Positions 36,769-57,420 of a stretch of DNA of 64,000 nucleotides are shown here, piece by piece. The stretch lies in the NCBI RefSeq assembly GCF_963422355.1, contig NC_085088.1:5781414-5845413 (forward strand), given 5' to 3'. Origin of the DNA: Corticium candelabrum (lineage: Eukaryota > Porifera > Homoscleromorpha > Homosclerophorida > Plakinidae). Every line of letters starts with the position of its first letter. Position 1 is the stretch's first letter. Under the pieces are notes generated by a model, which saw only the letters and a program-made list of their open reading frames with translations, had not been told where the DNA came from and made no database searches. Both the position numbers and the translations under genes were made by a program.

Positions 36769-38265
36769 GTGGCCATGCGCTCAGCTTTAGGCCAGTCAAA
36801 GAAGCTGAGAAAAAAAGCGAAAATTAGTCTCTTTGAGTCTGGCAGCTCTGCTGCCTCTGCAAAACATGAATACTTGACCCAGCTCCAACTGAAAAGTGAT
36901 CCACGAGTAGTTGAGAGCACTCTTGCAGACAGAGCCATAACCCCAAATGTACGAGACATTCAACACCTCTTTAGAAAATGGCGATCAGACAACATTGGAC
37001 TAGAAAATGGAGAGGCTGTGTTTGAGCGACTGCTCAAGGAAGTACAACGATACAACAAGGAACATGAAAAAGAGGGTGGGCGAGTATTTCTTCAACCTTA
37101 TGAAGCAGCAGCTGCAATGAACATGGATGAACCTAAACCGAAAACCAGAAAGACTGATGCCATGCCCTTCCTATTAGCTCTAGTCACTCCTCTAATGGCC
37201 AGAGTCCATGAAATGGTCACACAAAGTGCAAAGCTAGTCTTTTGTGACTCAACAGCCAGTCTTGATAACTTAAACACAGCTGTGTTCATACTTAGCTGCG
37301 GCACATCAGTAGGAGCTCTACCACTTGCTGCAGTTATGACATCCAGTGAAGATGCTGTTACCTTGTCAGCAGGGTTTACAGCACTGTGCCACATACTGCC
37401 CAAGTGTGCATTTTTTGGAAGAGGCCCAAATCTTGGACCACTAGCATTATTGACAGATGACTGTGCAAGCAAACGGATTGCTCTAAAGAGTACATGGCCT
37501 CAAGCAGAATTACACCTATGTGTCTTTCATTTCTTACAAACTATATGAAGATGGCTTTGGAGCTCAAATTCTGGTATCTGTGGTACAGACAGAATTACCT
37601 GTATGGCACTAACAAAACAACTTGTTTATGCTCCAAGTGAGCAAGCATTGACTGAAATTAAACGTGAAGTAGACAAAAGCCCTTTTCAGACATTCAAAAA
37701 GAGACTAGGTGATTACTGGCAACAAAGGAAAGAATGGGCTGTGTGTTTCCGAAAGAACTTTCCCACACGAGGCAACTATACTAACCATTATTCAGGGGCT
37801 AGCATACGCATCATAAAAGACATCCTTTTCCAAAGGATTCTGGAATAAAGCTTGGAATGTGGTACAAATGTTCAATCTTCTCACACAGACTCGCGAACTG
37901 TATTACCGGCGACGTTTAATGTCTGTTGCCACAAACAGATTAGATCATTTTGTCTCTACAAGATTTACTGTGACAGGAGTAAAAGCGTACACCATTGCAT
38001 CTGACGACATTGTCGCATCAGATAACCCAGACGTTTACACTGTTGTGAGGCAGTCAGATAAGAATACAATGTGGTAGTAGACTTACAACTGAGTGAGTGC
38101 ACCTGTCCCATCGGAATGCAAAGTCAACCTAGCAAACACCAATTTGCAGCAGCAATGAAGTATCGCAAAAGCAGTGTCAATACTATCCCAACGTATTCAC
38201 CTCAAGGACATCCGCTTTTTGCAGCAGAGGCATTAGCACTGCCAACCCATTTCCTTTTACAGTAG
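36769..38265 (+). pseudogene. MULE transposase with SWIM finger, inactivated
   Basis: The 36769-37548 frame has the MULE DDE domain: LVFCDSTASLDN (first Asp), GTSVGALPLAAVMTSSEDAV, FFGRGPNLGPLALLTDDCAS (second Asp) and LHLCVFHFLQ. The next frame reads RGNYTNHYSGASIRIIKDIL, where the third acidic residue normally found (N-Y-x-E-A) is Gly. A later frame gives VVDLQLSECTCPIGMQSQPS followed by KHQ, a SWIM finger with its third Cys replaced by Ser. Frame changes and stops at several points complete the decay. Upstream (35780-36760) open frames belong to the same protein but show no known domain. Confidence 0.78.
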
Positions 38266-38314
38266 AGTCCACCAAAAAGCAGAAGAAGAACATCTAAAGT
38301 CTCTTTCCACCAGT

Positions 38315-38725
38315 ATGAATTGGTCTGACAAAGATATCAAACGTTCCTTTGAAAAAATTGCTCCTTGTTCCTGTGAAACAACTGAAGTGGCAACTGCAGC
38401 TGACGACAACATTGATGTTAGCAATACATTTCAAAGAGATCAAGCGCAACCAATTAACAGAGGAAGCTATGAAAAGTCAAGGGACGTCATTGAAAGAGTA
38501 CTACTGGTCACTAAAGATACCAAGGACGGACTGCATGAAAGTCATGTCACAGACAGCTTCATAGCTGCAGTAGAAAGGTTTGTTTCAATTATTGAAAACT
38601 ACAAGGCAAAGGAATCCACTCACCTGGTACACAGCAGCGACTGCTTTCTGCTTTACACATGTTTGGTAAAGAGGCGGGAGTCAGAAAACAAAAGAAAAAG
38701 ATACGAGTGCAACCTACTGCTGTAG
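38315..38725 (+). pseudogene. C-terminal segment of the MULE protein
   Basis: A 136-codon open frame starting MNWSDKDIKRSFEKIAPCSC, acidic in its middle, follows the SWIM region on the same strand and probably continues the same protein. No domain recognised. 38726-39104 holds nothing further. Confidence 0.4.
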
Positions 38726-39104
38726 CTAGACGACACTTCAAGTCCTTTCTACCCGTCCAGCATCAGCAGGACGTCCAAGTTTGTTCATGAAAGCCAAAAC
38801 TACAACCAACATATTCAACAGAAACAGTATCCCCAAACGAATCCACCAGAAAGCAAGGAAAAACACAATCTGACAATAAGTTTGAAAACAAATACCCCTA
38901 ATGCCATCTAAACTGTACAAGGATACAAGATTTTTGAGTTGAGGAAACTGTTTATGTTCATATTCCTTGATATAAAGAGAGAAACAGATTGTAATTACAG
39001 TGTTCAGAATGAGTGTTCAAAACAAGTCCTTCCAGTTTTATGTCCAGCAAACTGTGCACCCACTAGGGAAATAGGCATCTTCATTGTGTGTGTTTTAATT
39101 TTAT

Positions 39105-40187
39105 TGTTAAAATGGATCATGGATTGATTCTATGTATTTTAGGCTAATGAAAAACTGTGTTCTGTGGCAACAGACTGTCCGGATCAACAACTTCCTGTAA
39201 TCCTGCCTGTTTGCCATACATTTCTTATGCAAACAAATTAATTGCAGTAACAGCAGAGTACATGATTAATAAACAGGTTCTTCAGCAATAGTTACTAGTA
39301 TATATAGTAGTGGACAAAAGTATTTGCCGGGTAGTTTTTGTTGTTGATATTTCATCATATTCTGGACTACAGAATGGAAATAAGTGCTGATATGAGCATA
39401 AATTGATAAGTTAGTTTGTTTTCAAAGGTTGTAATATTGTTTGCATTGAATATGCTTTGATAACTTGTAATGCAAACTCAATTAATCTGTTTTAACTAGG
39501 TTGTAACAATAATCTTAATTAAATTGCAACAACCAACTGATTTAGACTCAATTCTGTACCAATTAGTCTTGATTTTCCTATTGCATAACAAACATTGACC
39601 AAGAAGTCGCTTTACTAATATTTTGTGCTTCCACCCAAACACAAACATCCTGAAAACTTGCCTGGCAAATACTTTGTCCACTACTGTATATACACACTTA
39701 TAAATTATAAATTACTAATCACATTTAAGGTTCAAAACTACCATAAATAAATAAATTGTGCTTTAATGTTACTAAATACTGTATTCTAATACATTAATAA
39801 TTAGTTAATTAACTAATATCAATTAACTAGCAAAATGTACAAACCTCTGCCGTCTTGTATGATATTTGCATCACGAAAAGCTTTTTTGGAGTCAAATATT
39901 TCTCGAAAAAGTCGATTTCTGCAAAGAAAACGGTTTGTAGCAGCCAACATTCCCCGTATTGGGGCTCTCCTTTCACTAGCCACCGCTGTTTACTGAGTGT
40001 GGTAACTGCTCGCAGAGAAAGCGCAATTCCCACGATCTGTCAGCATAACAACACATTTCGAACTACTAAATCATGCATGATCCAGCATGCGTGCACGTGA
40101 GAATGGTCTACCGTGCACGTGCAACTTAAACTTATCCGGGCTATATATCCGGGATGTGTGTGTGAAGAGGACCCAAAAAAAATTTGC
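39105..40187 (-). repeat. Right inverted repeat arm of the MULE
   Basis: Reverse complement of the left arm, interrupted by the MITE at 39305-39686. Similarity looks roughly 85-90 percent by eye. Confidence 0.8.
39305..39686. mobile_element. Tc1/mariner-type MITE inside the right MULE arm
   Basis: Ends TAGTAGTGGACAAAAGTATT and its near reverse complement AATACTTTGTCCACTACTG, with TA on each side (39303-39304, 39687-39688), the Tc1/mariner duplication. It is 382 bp, has no transposase frame and splits the MULE inverted repeat, so it arrived later. Confidence 0.8.
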
Positions 40188-40198
40188 GCAACAACATA

Positions 40199-41130
40199 TC
40201 TCTATATATAAAGGAGAGGTGTCTGTGTGTCTGTCTGTCTGTCTGTCTGTCTGTGTGTCCGTACGTACAAGCGTCTCTCGAAGACGGCGAGTCCGATCTC
40301 GGCCGAATTTTGCTCGCGCACGCCGAATTCATTCAGGTCGAAAGTCAGACCGCGGTCGTCTTCCTGACTTCTCCCACGACGACGCCGTTTCCCGCCGATC
40401 GCGCTCGCTTCCGCTCGCGCGCGAATATCTCCGGAACGGCACATCGTGTCTCCACCGAATTTAGACTGCCCGTTCCCGACGTCGGACGGTACGCGCCGAG
40501 CGTTTCGTCTATTGCCGGCGACGTCGGGAAAAGGAAGATATTCTTGCTGATATCCGGGTCTCGAAAAAATACGCACACAGTCGTTTGCCAGTCTGCGACC
40601 GTCGAAGAGCCGCCGTGTTTGATGCACCTGTTCCCCGAAACGCCAGCAACGTCTTCGAAGAGACGACGTTCAGCGGGACCGTCGAAATGACGACAGTCGG
40701 TACGCGTCGTGACTTCGTTAGATACGGAGCTGCCGTGTTTGATGCACCTCTTCCCCGAAACGCCAGCAACGTCTTCGAACAGACGACGTTCAGCGGGACT
40801 GTCGAAATGACGAGAGTCGGCATTCGTTATATACGGGGAACGGATTATCCGGGTAAGTATTGCACGTGACTTGCACGTTCCGGGATTCACGTCGAAATTA
40901 TAGATGCCAGGTTCGATACACCTGTTCTCCGCAACGGGACTGTCGAAATGGCTTCAACGGGATCAATAATCCAATCAACGGGATTTTTTGAAACTGGACA
41001 CGTGTCGAATAGATGCCAAGTTCGATACACCTGTTCCTCGCAACGACAGCAACGTCCAAGTCGAAATGGTTTCACCCAATCGTTAATCCAAAAATCAGCG
41101 GGCTCTAGAAACGGCAATTGTACGGGATAT
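40199..41130 (+). repeat. Helitron-like start, (TCTG)n and GC-rich tandem-repeat block
   Basis: Begins TCTCTATATATAAAGGAGAG, then TCTG repeats to about 40258, then an abrupt GC-rich block (about 40260-40850) very unlike the AT-rich neighbourhood. Inside it a unit with GTTTGATGCACCTGTTCCCC occurs at 40618 and 40737 (period about 119 bases), with weaker copies at about 40912 and 41019. The two best copies read FDAP.PRNASNVFE.TTFSG in one frame. No gene is claimed; ORFs on both strands overlap and none shows a domain. Confidence 0.55.
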
Positions 41131-41297
41131 AACTATGAATGAGAATTCTGTCTGGCTGCTATTTAGACGGTAAAAGCACTTACACCACGGCTAATTAGTG
41201 ACAGTAAACGATTCTCTATACAAACTGTACGTGACCTGGCTACACCCCCTCTGCCTCTCCAAGCATCAAACGCATTTTTAGATACTATCTGCTATAA

Positions 41298-41324
41298 TCT
41301 CTACAAACAAAGGCGACCTGTTTT

Positions 41325-41370
<46 letters not shown>
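41298..41370 (+). repeat. Helitron-like 5' end with (TCTG)n
   Basis: TCTCTACAAACAAAGGCGACC followed by TCTG repeats. Same family of starts as 41673 and 40199. The canonical Helitron start is TCTCTAC after an A, as here. Confidence 0.4.
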
Positions 41371-41672
41371 AATGGTATTATATTTTCATAAATCAGAACT
41401 ATTACAGGCTAAATCAAATTAAGCAAAGCACGATACACTACATTACAATGACAACTAAAAAGCAAAAACTGAACACTCTGTCTGTATCCCGGATAACATG
41501 GATGGACATCACAAAGTGCATGGCCACCATAGAAGACGCCTAGGCTGACGCGAGGTAAAGATGTGTACAATCCATGATGACAATGTTGGTAAAGAGGAGT
41601 AGACAATATGGGTAGAGGAAGACATCACAACTGTCTGTCTGTCTGTCTGTCTGTCTGTCATTAATGCTATAA

Positions 41673-41822
41673 TCTCTACCTATAAAGGCGACCTGTCTCC
41701 TCTCCACTTCCGTGTTGTATTGGCTCTATGACAAACGTGTGTGTCAACTGCGGCACTATGAAGTGCAAAGGAGAAGCACCTGGCATGTGTTGTCCCCCGG
41801 GCGAAGCCGGGTGTTGGAGCTT
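41673..41822 (+). mobile_element. Minimal Helitron-like element
   Basis: Starts TCTCTACCTATAAAGGCGAC and has near its other end the hairpin CCCGGGCGAAGCCGGG (about 41796-41812), the arrangement of Helitron 3' ends. Between them, TNVCVNCGTMKCKGEAPGMC followed by CPPG resembles the zinc-binding N-terminal motif of Helitron Rep/helicase proteins. The exact 3' CTRR terminus is not clear. Confidence 0.45.
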
Positions 41823-42071
41823 GTATCATATATACGGTCTGGTAAGCAAGGTTACAAAATGGGACAAGACTACAATACTATACTCGACGGGAAACCTTCT
41901 CGTGGGGCGACAGAGTGTTTTAGCGTTTCTCTTATAAGTTTCTTTTATCTGTATAGGATTTCTTTCATTTTTTGCTGTGCTGTTTTTAGGAAACAGTTCG
42001 GAAGTTGTAACGGCTGTTAGAGTCGAGTTCCTATAAGATAAAGAGAAGAGCAGAGTGACGAATACCAATAC

Positions 42072-50817
<8,746 letters not shown>

Positions 50818-51194
50818 CCACTCCGCATCGCTTTGTTGAAGGCTATACGAAGTACGTGTATGCTGAACCTATATCACAGGTATAATACATATAGGGGAAA
50901 GCAGAACATGAATTCTCCTGTTGCAGGTTACTACTTTTTGAAATACCAGTCAAAAGATGAAAGATGCGAGTGGACGAGAATTATTAAGGTCCTAACGGAC
51001 AAATGTAGGGACCAAGGCAGAAGATCAAATAAGCAAAACATCCACACGGGCATTGAGAGAAGAGAAATAAATAGACATGATACTATATACTCTAGATATT
51101 CTATTAGAATCTCGTAAGTATGCTAACGGTATAGTACGTATATTTTTCTTTATTTAATTAAAGACAGCTGTGGTATGTACAAATATCAGTTTAG

Positions 51195-51470
51195 TACTTC
51201 TCGCGTCTATCCCGAGCTCATCCCGAGGTCAAATTTGTCCTAGTCCAGCCCGCGACGATCCCGAGTCGTATTCGTGCTCTCACGTAGATCCCGAGATCGG
51301 TCCAATGCTGAAATCCGTGCATTTCCCCGAGTTCATCCCGACCAAATATCTCGGACCGATATCGGATTCGCGTCGAATTCGCGTCGATTCTGCGCGGGAT
51401 CACGAGTGTTTCAGTGCTGAAATCCGAGCCGAATCCGAGGTAAACCCGCGTATATTTTTCTCACGGAAAA
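51195..51470. other. GC-rich block with TCCCGAG repeats
   Basis: Short motifs such as TCCCGAG, ATCCGAG and GAATTCGCGTCGA recur several times, in contrast with AT-rich surroundings. A 111-codon frame crosses it without a recognised domain. 51500-52010 holds nothing recognised. Confidence 0.45.
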
Positions 51471-52014
51471 TGCTTGAACTGCAAGCTCTGAAAGAACACA
51501 GGTGATTTTCTTGGTTAGGGAACTTACACACAGATTTACATTTCTCAGCACAAGAGTATAAATGACTACCCAGTCTTTGAATGCGGATAGATAAGAACAC
51601 TGGCTTGACAAAATAGGATTATGCTGAATACGGGTAATTGTGCACCTTGGTAGCCAATCTGACAAATCTAGTCAGTGCTGCTGGGATATTTGCTTGCTGT
51701 AAAATAACGCTTTTCCTGATGTGTCCGCAACTAGGGGTTTTAGTGATACATCTTCAAAACGTACCCAGACCGTAGTAGTACACTGTAATAGCTATAGGCT
51801 AAGCGTCAGTGTGACTCAGTAAGACAGTGCACAAGGAAGCTAACTCTCCCATACACTAGACTTCGCTGCACAAAACTCTGACAGTGCTTAACAGGCTTAT
51901 AATATTGTGACATACAATACAACTAAGAAAACACAGCGTCATTCTACAGTGCAAACAGTTTCCAACAAAGTTTCATCTCTTGCACTGACCATTACAAGTG
52001 CAGCAGAGTTTGCA

Positions 52015-52389
52015 CTAGCGGAGCTTTTGCTGACCTTTCTTTGACGGATCAGAAGTAGTAGTCATTCCGCTTTGTGGATCAGTTTGCTGGTTGAGTCTAC
52101 CTTTTTGCGTCTTATCTTTTGAGGAAGAAGCTGTAGTAACAGGAACTGCTTGTGTAGAAGAAGATGAAGTAGTAACCGGAACTGCTTGTGGAGATGAAGT
52201 AGTAACTGGAACTGCTTTTGAGGAAGAAGATGAAGTAACTGGAACTTTTTTGGAGGAAGATGAAGTAGTAGCTGGCACTGCTTTGGAAGAGGAAGATGAA
52301 TTCGAAGCAGTAAGTGGGACAGCTGGTGAAGAAGAAGAAGCTGGTTGCGATTGTCTATTCGCTGAACACCAGCAATAGTCCGACATCAC
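52015..52389 (-). CDS. Ser/Thr-rich repeat protein, 124 residues
   Basis: Starts at ATG (52389) MMSDYCWCSANRQ, then about six repeats of SSSSKAVPVTT-like units (residues about 19-92), then a basic, Gln-rich end (KDKTQKGRLNQQTDPQSG) finishing GQQKLR. No signal peptide. Composition suggests a disordered, possibly heavily modified protein or the last part of a mucin-like one. The repeats are imperfect at DNA level and keep the frame, which argues for selection or a recent origin. The opposite strand is also open but acidic and without a better start. Function unknown. Confidence 0.45.
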   Translation of the reverse strand: MMSDYCWCSANRQSQPASSSSPAVPLTASNSSSSSKAVPATTSSSSKKVPVTSSSSSKAVPVTTSSPQAVPVTTSSSSTQAVPVTTASSSKDKTQKGRLNQQTDPQSGMTTTSDPSKKGQQKLR

Positions 52390-52699
52390 TTACTGTCCAC
52401 AATGAAAGCACAATTTTTACTCACAGTTCTTGCAAAAATATTGTAAATCGTGTTAACTATTAGACTATTCTAAAACTACACAAGTTTCAGTACTCTATAC
52501 TTTACCCATTACAATTAAGACCCAACCAGTACATGCAATTTGCTCAGACCAGCCAAATGCGAAGACTCAATCAACTGTAGTGAGATTACATCGCTAAATT
52601 CAAACACAAATAAACTACAATAAAGTTAACGTAGCCAAAGCAACCAAAAATATTAAAACCGCACACCGAGGGCATCCACCATACATTTTTTACCTGCAT

Positions 52700-54985
52700 A
52701 TGGCGCTACAACAGCGAAAAAGGAATTGCAGTACTTCAACATGCCTACATGTTTCCAGCCAGAAGCGGTACGGCTGAATTTATTAGCAAACTGAGTCTGT
52801 AAGCCATAAGATAAGTCTTTTCTGAAAACACTAATGTACGGTAGTTCAAGCTACACACTATTTGCTGTTCAGGAGTATACGTTTGAGCCGCAGGCACCGC
52901 ATATTCCTACTACAAATTTTTAACTCACTGGCTGCGATATCAATGCGTAAAGAGTTACAGTTCTATTGTATAGCAACTAGATAAAACAATCATTGGTTAG
53001 CTACATTGATCATTGCTATGCCGCGGAGACTTATCTATTCCACGCTCTCTGACGTCAAGGACTCTAATCTCGTTTCTAAATCTCTGCTTGAAGCGTGAGT
53101 CATGCCATGCCATTGAAATTGTCGTGATATTTTGGCTTTCTCTATCCTCTCGCAAAACGAGAGACCAGAGAAAACTAACGAGTCTACGTAATTTGAGAAG
53201 AAAATTGGATGTATCGACAACTACCTCCAAATTACATTCCCATGTTATATAATAGACCTTTACCTGAAGCCAAACGTTGTAACAAACAGCTAGCGTAAGA
53301 TATTAAGATACCATGCATGCACTTGGTGTTCTAACAATGAAACAGAACTGCAACGCGAAAGACACGTGTCGTTGCATAACTTTGATCAAACGTAGACTTG
53401 AGCAGCAATAGTCGTTGCATGTATTGAACTTGGGAATCATACGAGGCAGCGACAACACTAAATTTGAAAATCTCTCTTTATCAACAATGGCAGCTAACCC
53501 CAAACGGTTTTTTCAATAGAGTACAAACACGACGACGCTTGTACAATGCTAAACATGCTACACTCTAAGCAATGCAATGACGCTGACTCACCTTTGCACA
53601 AGAACTGTATCAGTTGCTCAAATACCAAAGCGTTGCTTCGGCCACAGTTGGAACAATGAGAAGTATTGGCACAAACTATCGGTTTCTAGTAGAGCTTCCA
53701 GGTGGCCAACGATTAAATTGATTAATTAGGCATCTGTCTCTTTCGGTATCATATTTTTATAATCACACATAATTTGCAAATATGAGGATTAAATTTGATA
53801 ACCAAAGTAACTACTATAACAAGAGTCGTTTATTCTTGGCTGAACTAATACCTGCAGACTGAATTGTAGACAGAAACGCATAGTGGCTCAACAACATTGT
53901 GTGGGGCTAATTGCTATTGCATAGTTATCATACCGTCCTTTCTTTAGCCACAACAAACTGTTTCGTTTCAAAGATTAGAAGGTAGCATTGTGTTGAAATA
54001 AACACTATCAACGATTGCTGAATTGTAGGCAAGTTACAAGAGATATTGCAAAGGCTGTTGCTCTAATTGTTCTTGTTCCATAATAGGCAAGACTTCATTC
54101 CCAAGACATTGTGTTACCTACTTTGTTTGTCATGCCTCCGTGAAGTTAAGCACAAGAGATAAAAATCATAGTCTAGTTTCAAAACACCAAGAAAGGCCGC
54201 TTTGCAATTATTAGAAGCACTAACTAAGTAAGATTACTGAAATCTCCACAACCAATTCCAGAAGCAAGCAGCTATATGCTTGGTTCCAGAATGCAATTCA
54301 ATATTAATGCAATGCCACGATTGTTTTATTTTGCAATGGCTCCTTTAAAGCTAGCAACAACTGTATTTTAGCTTGCACAATAGCAGTGTTTCTCACAATA
54401 CCGTCTACATTGACATATGCTACATTTCATGCGTACACAAAGTTCTACACACAACTAATTCCTACTCAACTGGTTCGTCATTGTTGTAGTGTAGATTTTT
54501 TTCACGACAGTCAAAGAGTAAGCCGAAATGTATACAGCCCACAACGAGGGCAAATGAAGGCATTCCAGCGGCCGCAGAATACGCAGAACGTTGTTCTACA
54601 ACTATTGCAATACCTGAGAGGCACTGGGTAATAGGTTTGACATAAATTGCAATGAGGCATAACAGGTATAGACAAGACCGTTTAGGTTACGCTAAAAACA
54701 AACAAAAACAACTCATTCAGAAACAATACTTTGTTTATATAATATGTCTATAGCAGTTGACCGTTTTTGCTCTTCTTTTAACAACGATCGACAGATACTA
54801 CAGTTTGCTTTGCTGCTGCGTTTTAGCTTTGACCTTTCGAGATGAAGATAAGCTTGCAAAAATGCAAGAAAATGATTAAGGACACGACTTTAAGTAATCT
54901 TCCTTTCCTGTGCAATTGTTAATTGCTCTAATTTAAAATACATCAAAATGATACATGTCAATCATCACCGTGTAATGTGTAAAAA
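52700..54985. repeat. Tandem segmental duplication, copy 1
   Basis: Begins near AGTACTTCAACATGCCTACA and runs to the start of copy 2. Long stretches match copy 2 with substitutions and small gaps (for example 52860-53060 against 55135-55345). No gene recognised inside. The copy-1 counterpart of the 78-codon frame of copy 2 is closed after about ten codons. Confidence 0.8.
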
Positions 54986-57420
54986 CAGCTGCGAAATTGT
55001 AGTACTTCAACATGCCTGCATGTTTGCATTCAGGAGCGGTAATGCTAAATTGATTAGTAAACTGAATTTATATATATAGGCCATAAGGTAAGTCTTTTCT
55101 AAAAACACTAATACACATTAGTTCAAGCTACACACGATTAGCTGTTCCTGAGTATACGTTTGAGCCGCAGGCACCGCATATTCCTATCACATATTTTTAG
55201 CTCACTGGCTGCGATATGAATGCGTAGAGAGTTACAGTTCTACTGTACAGCAACTAAATAAAACGATCATCGGTTAGCTACATAGATCAATGCTATACTG
55301 TATATGCCGCGGAGACTTATCTATCCCACGCGCTCTGACGTCAAAGAACTCTCATATCGTTTCTAAATCTCTGCTTCAAACGTGAGTCATGCCATGCCAT
55401 TAAACTTATCGTAATATTATGGCTTTCTCGATCCTCTCGCAAAACGAGAGACTGGAGAAAACTAACGCGTCTACGTAGTCTGGACTCCATTCAAATTCTA
55501 CTTTTCCATTTAAGGAAAAAATTGGACGTATCGACAACTACCGCCAGATATACATTACCATGTTATAATAATAGATTTTTACCTAAAAGCCAAACGTTGT
55601 AACAAACAGCTAGCGTAAAATATTAAGAAAACTAGTGTTCTAACAATTAGACAAACTGCAACACGAAAGGCACGTGTCGTTGCAAAACTTTGATCAAACG
55701 TAGACTTGAGCAGCAACAGTTGCATGTATTGAACTGGGGGTCATACGCAGCAGCGAAAACACTACATTTGCAATCTCTTCTTAGCAACAATGGCAGGCAA
55801 CTCCAAACGGTTCGTTTCAATAGAAAACAAACTCGACGATGCTTGTACAATGTTAAACATGCCACGCTCTAAGCAATGCAATTACGTTGACTTACCTTTG
55901 CACAAGAACTGTATCAGTTTCTCAAATACCAACGAGCTGCTTCAGCCACAGTTGGAACAGTACTACGCGTATTGGCACAAACTATCGGTTCTTATCAGAG
56001 CCTGCAGGGAGCAACGATTACCTTAATTAATTTGGCGTCTGTGTCACATGATGCATATTTTTAATCACTCATTACTTGAGTAATAATTTGGACTACTTTC
56101 AGAATGAACAACAACTGTTCAAAATACCTTTTTATGTGGCTTTCACTATTTTTTACCAAATGTTGTCCAGTATACCTGCAGCTATTGTTTTTATTCTATA
56201 CTAATGCAAACATGGGCATTACATTTGATACACAAAGTAGCCACTATAATAGGATTCGTTTATTCGTTTATTCGTGTATTCTTTGTTGAACTGCAGACGG
56301 AACTGCAGGCAGAAAAGCATAGTGGGTCAACAAAAATGTGTGGGGCTGATTGCTATTGCATAGTTATCACAACAGATACAAACAACGGTTTTGTTTCAAA
56401 GATTAGACTTCAGCATTGCGTTGAAATATTCAATGACTGCCAACGATAGCTGAATTGTAGACAAGTGACAAGAGGTACTACAAAGGCTGTTGCTCTAATT
56501 GTTCTTGCTCCATAATCAGCAAGACTTCATTTCCAAGTTCGTGAATGCAAAATATTTTGTAACTCATATTGTAATCATATTGTGTACCTTGTTTGGCATG
56601 CCGCCGTGAAGTTAACCGCAAGAGGTACAAATGAAAGTCCAGTTTCAAAACACCAAGAAAGGCGGCTGTGCGATGAGAAGAAGCACTAACCGAGCAAGAT
56701 TACTGAAATCTCTCTAACCAATTCCAGAAGCAAGCAGCTACAGGCTTGGTTCCAGAATGCAATTCAATATTGATGCAATGCCAAGACTGATATATGTTGC
56801 AATGGCTTCTTTAAATCTAGCAACAACCACAATTAGCTTGCACAATAACAACATTTCTCAAAATACCGTCTACATTGACATATGCTACATTTCATGCCTA
56901 CGCAAAGTTCAATACACAATTGGTTCTGCATTATTGTTGTGTAGTTTGTTACGACAGTCTATAAGTAATCCGATATGTATTCTGTCCACAATTAGGGCAA
57001 ATAACAATATTCCAGCTGCAGCAACGTAGGCAGAGCGTTGTTCTACAACTATTGCAATACCTGAAAGGCACTTGACAAAATGTGTTACATCTAGGGCACT
57101 CAGGCATAACAGGTATAGACAAGAAAGACAGTTTAGGTTACGCTAAGAACAAACAACAACAGCCCAATCAAAAACAATACTTTGTTTGGATAATATGTGT
57201 ATAGCAGCTGACCGTTTTTGCTCTTCTTCCAACAACTATTGACAGATACTACAGTTTGCTTTGATGTTGTGTTTTAGCAATGACCTTTGGAGATGAAGAT
57301 AACCCTGCAAAAACGCAAGCAAATGATTAAGGAAACGATTTCACGTAATCTTATTTTGTTTTCAACTGCTAATTGCTCTAATTTATATACATCAAATTAT
57401 ACATGGCAATCATTTCTGTG
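54986..57420. repeat. Tandem segmental duplication, copy 2
   Basis: Begins AGTACTTCAACATGCCTGCA and continues to about 57420, where the sequence matching the end of copy 1 (AATTGCTCTAATTTA, then CATCAAA) stops. Similarity looks roughly 85 percent by eye, so the duplication is not recent. The unit is about 2.3-2.4 kb. Confidence 0.8.
55790..56026 (+). CDS. Hypothetical 78-residue protein in duplication copy 2
   Basis: ATG-started frame MAGNSKRFVSIENKLDDACT and onward, hydrophilic, with no recognised domain. The equivalent frame in copy 1 is interrupted, so either copy 1 is the decayed version or the frame occurs by chance. Weak support. Confidence 0.2.
   Translation: MAGNSKRFVSIENKLDDACTMLNMPRSKQCNYVDLPLHKNCISFSNTNELLQPQLEQYYAYWHKLSVLIRACREQRLP

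Larger units (their letters stand above)
30739..40187 (+). mobile_element. Mutator-like element (MULE) with about 1.1 kb inverted ends
   Basis: The left end (30739-31235, then about 31640-31850) is repeated in reverse at 39105-39300 and 39690-40187. Outer sequence is GCAAATTTTTTTGGGGTTCC on the left against its near reverse complement on the right. The left arm is stretched by TA microsatellites and the right arm by a Tc1-type MITE. The interior codes for a C48 protease, a MULE transposase and a SWIM finger, now broken, and holds two further insertions. No matching 8-9 bp target duplication was seen outside the ends. Total 9449 bp. Confidence 0.8.
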
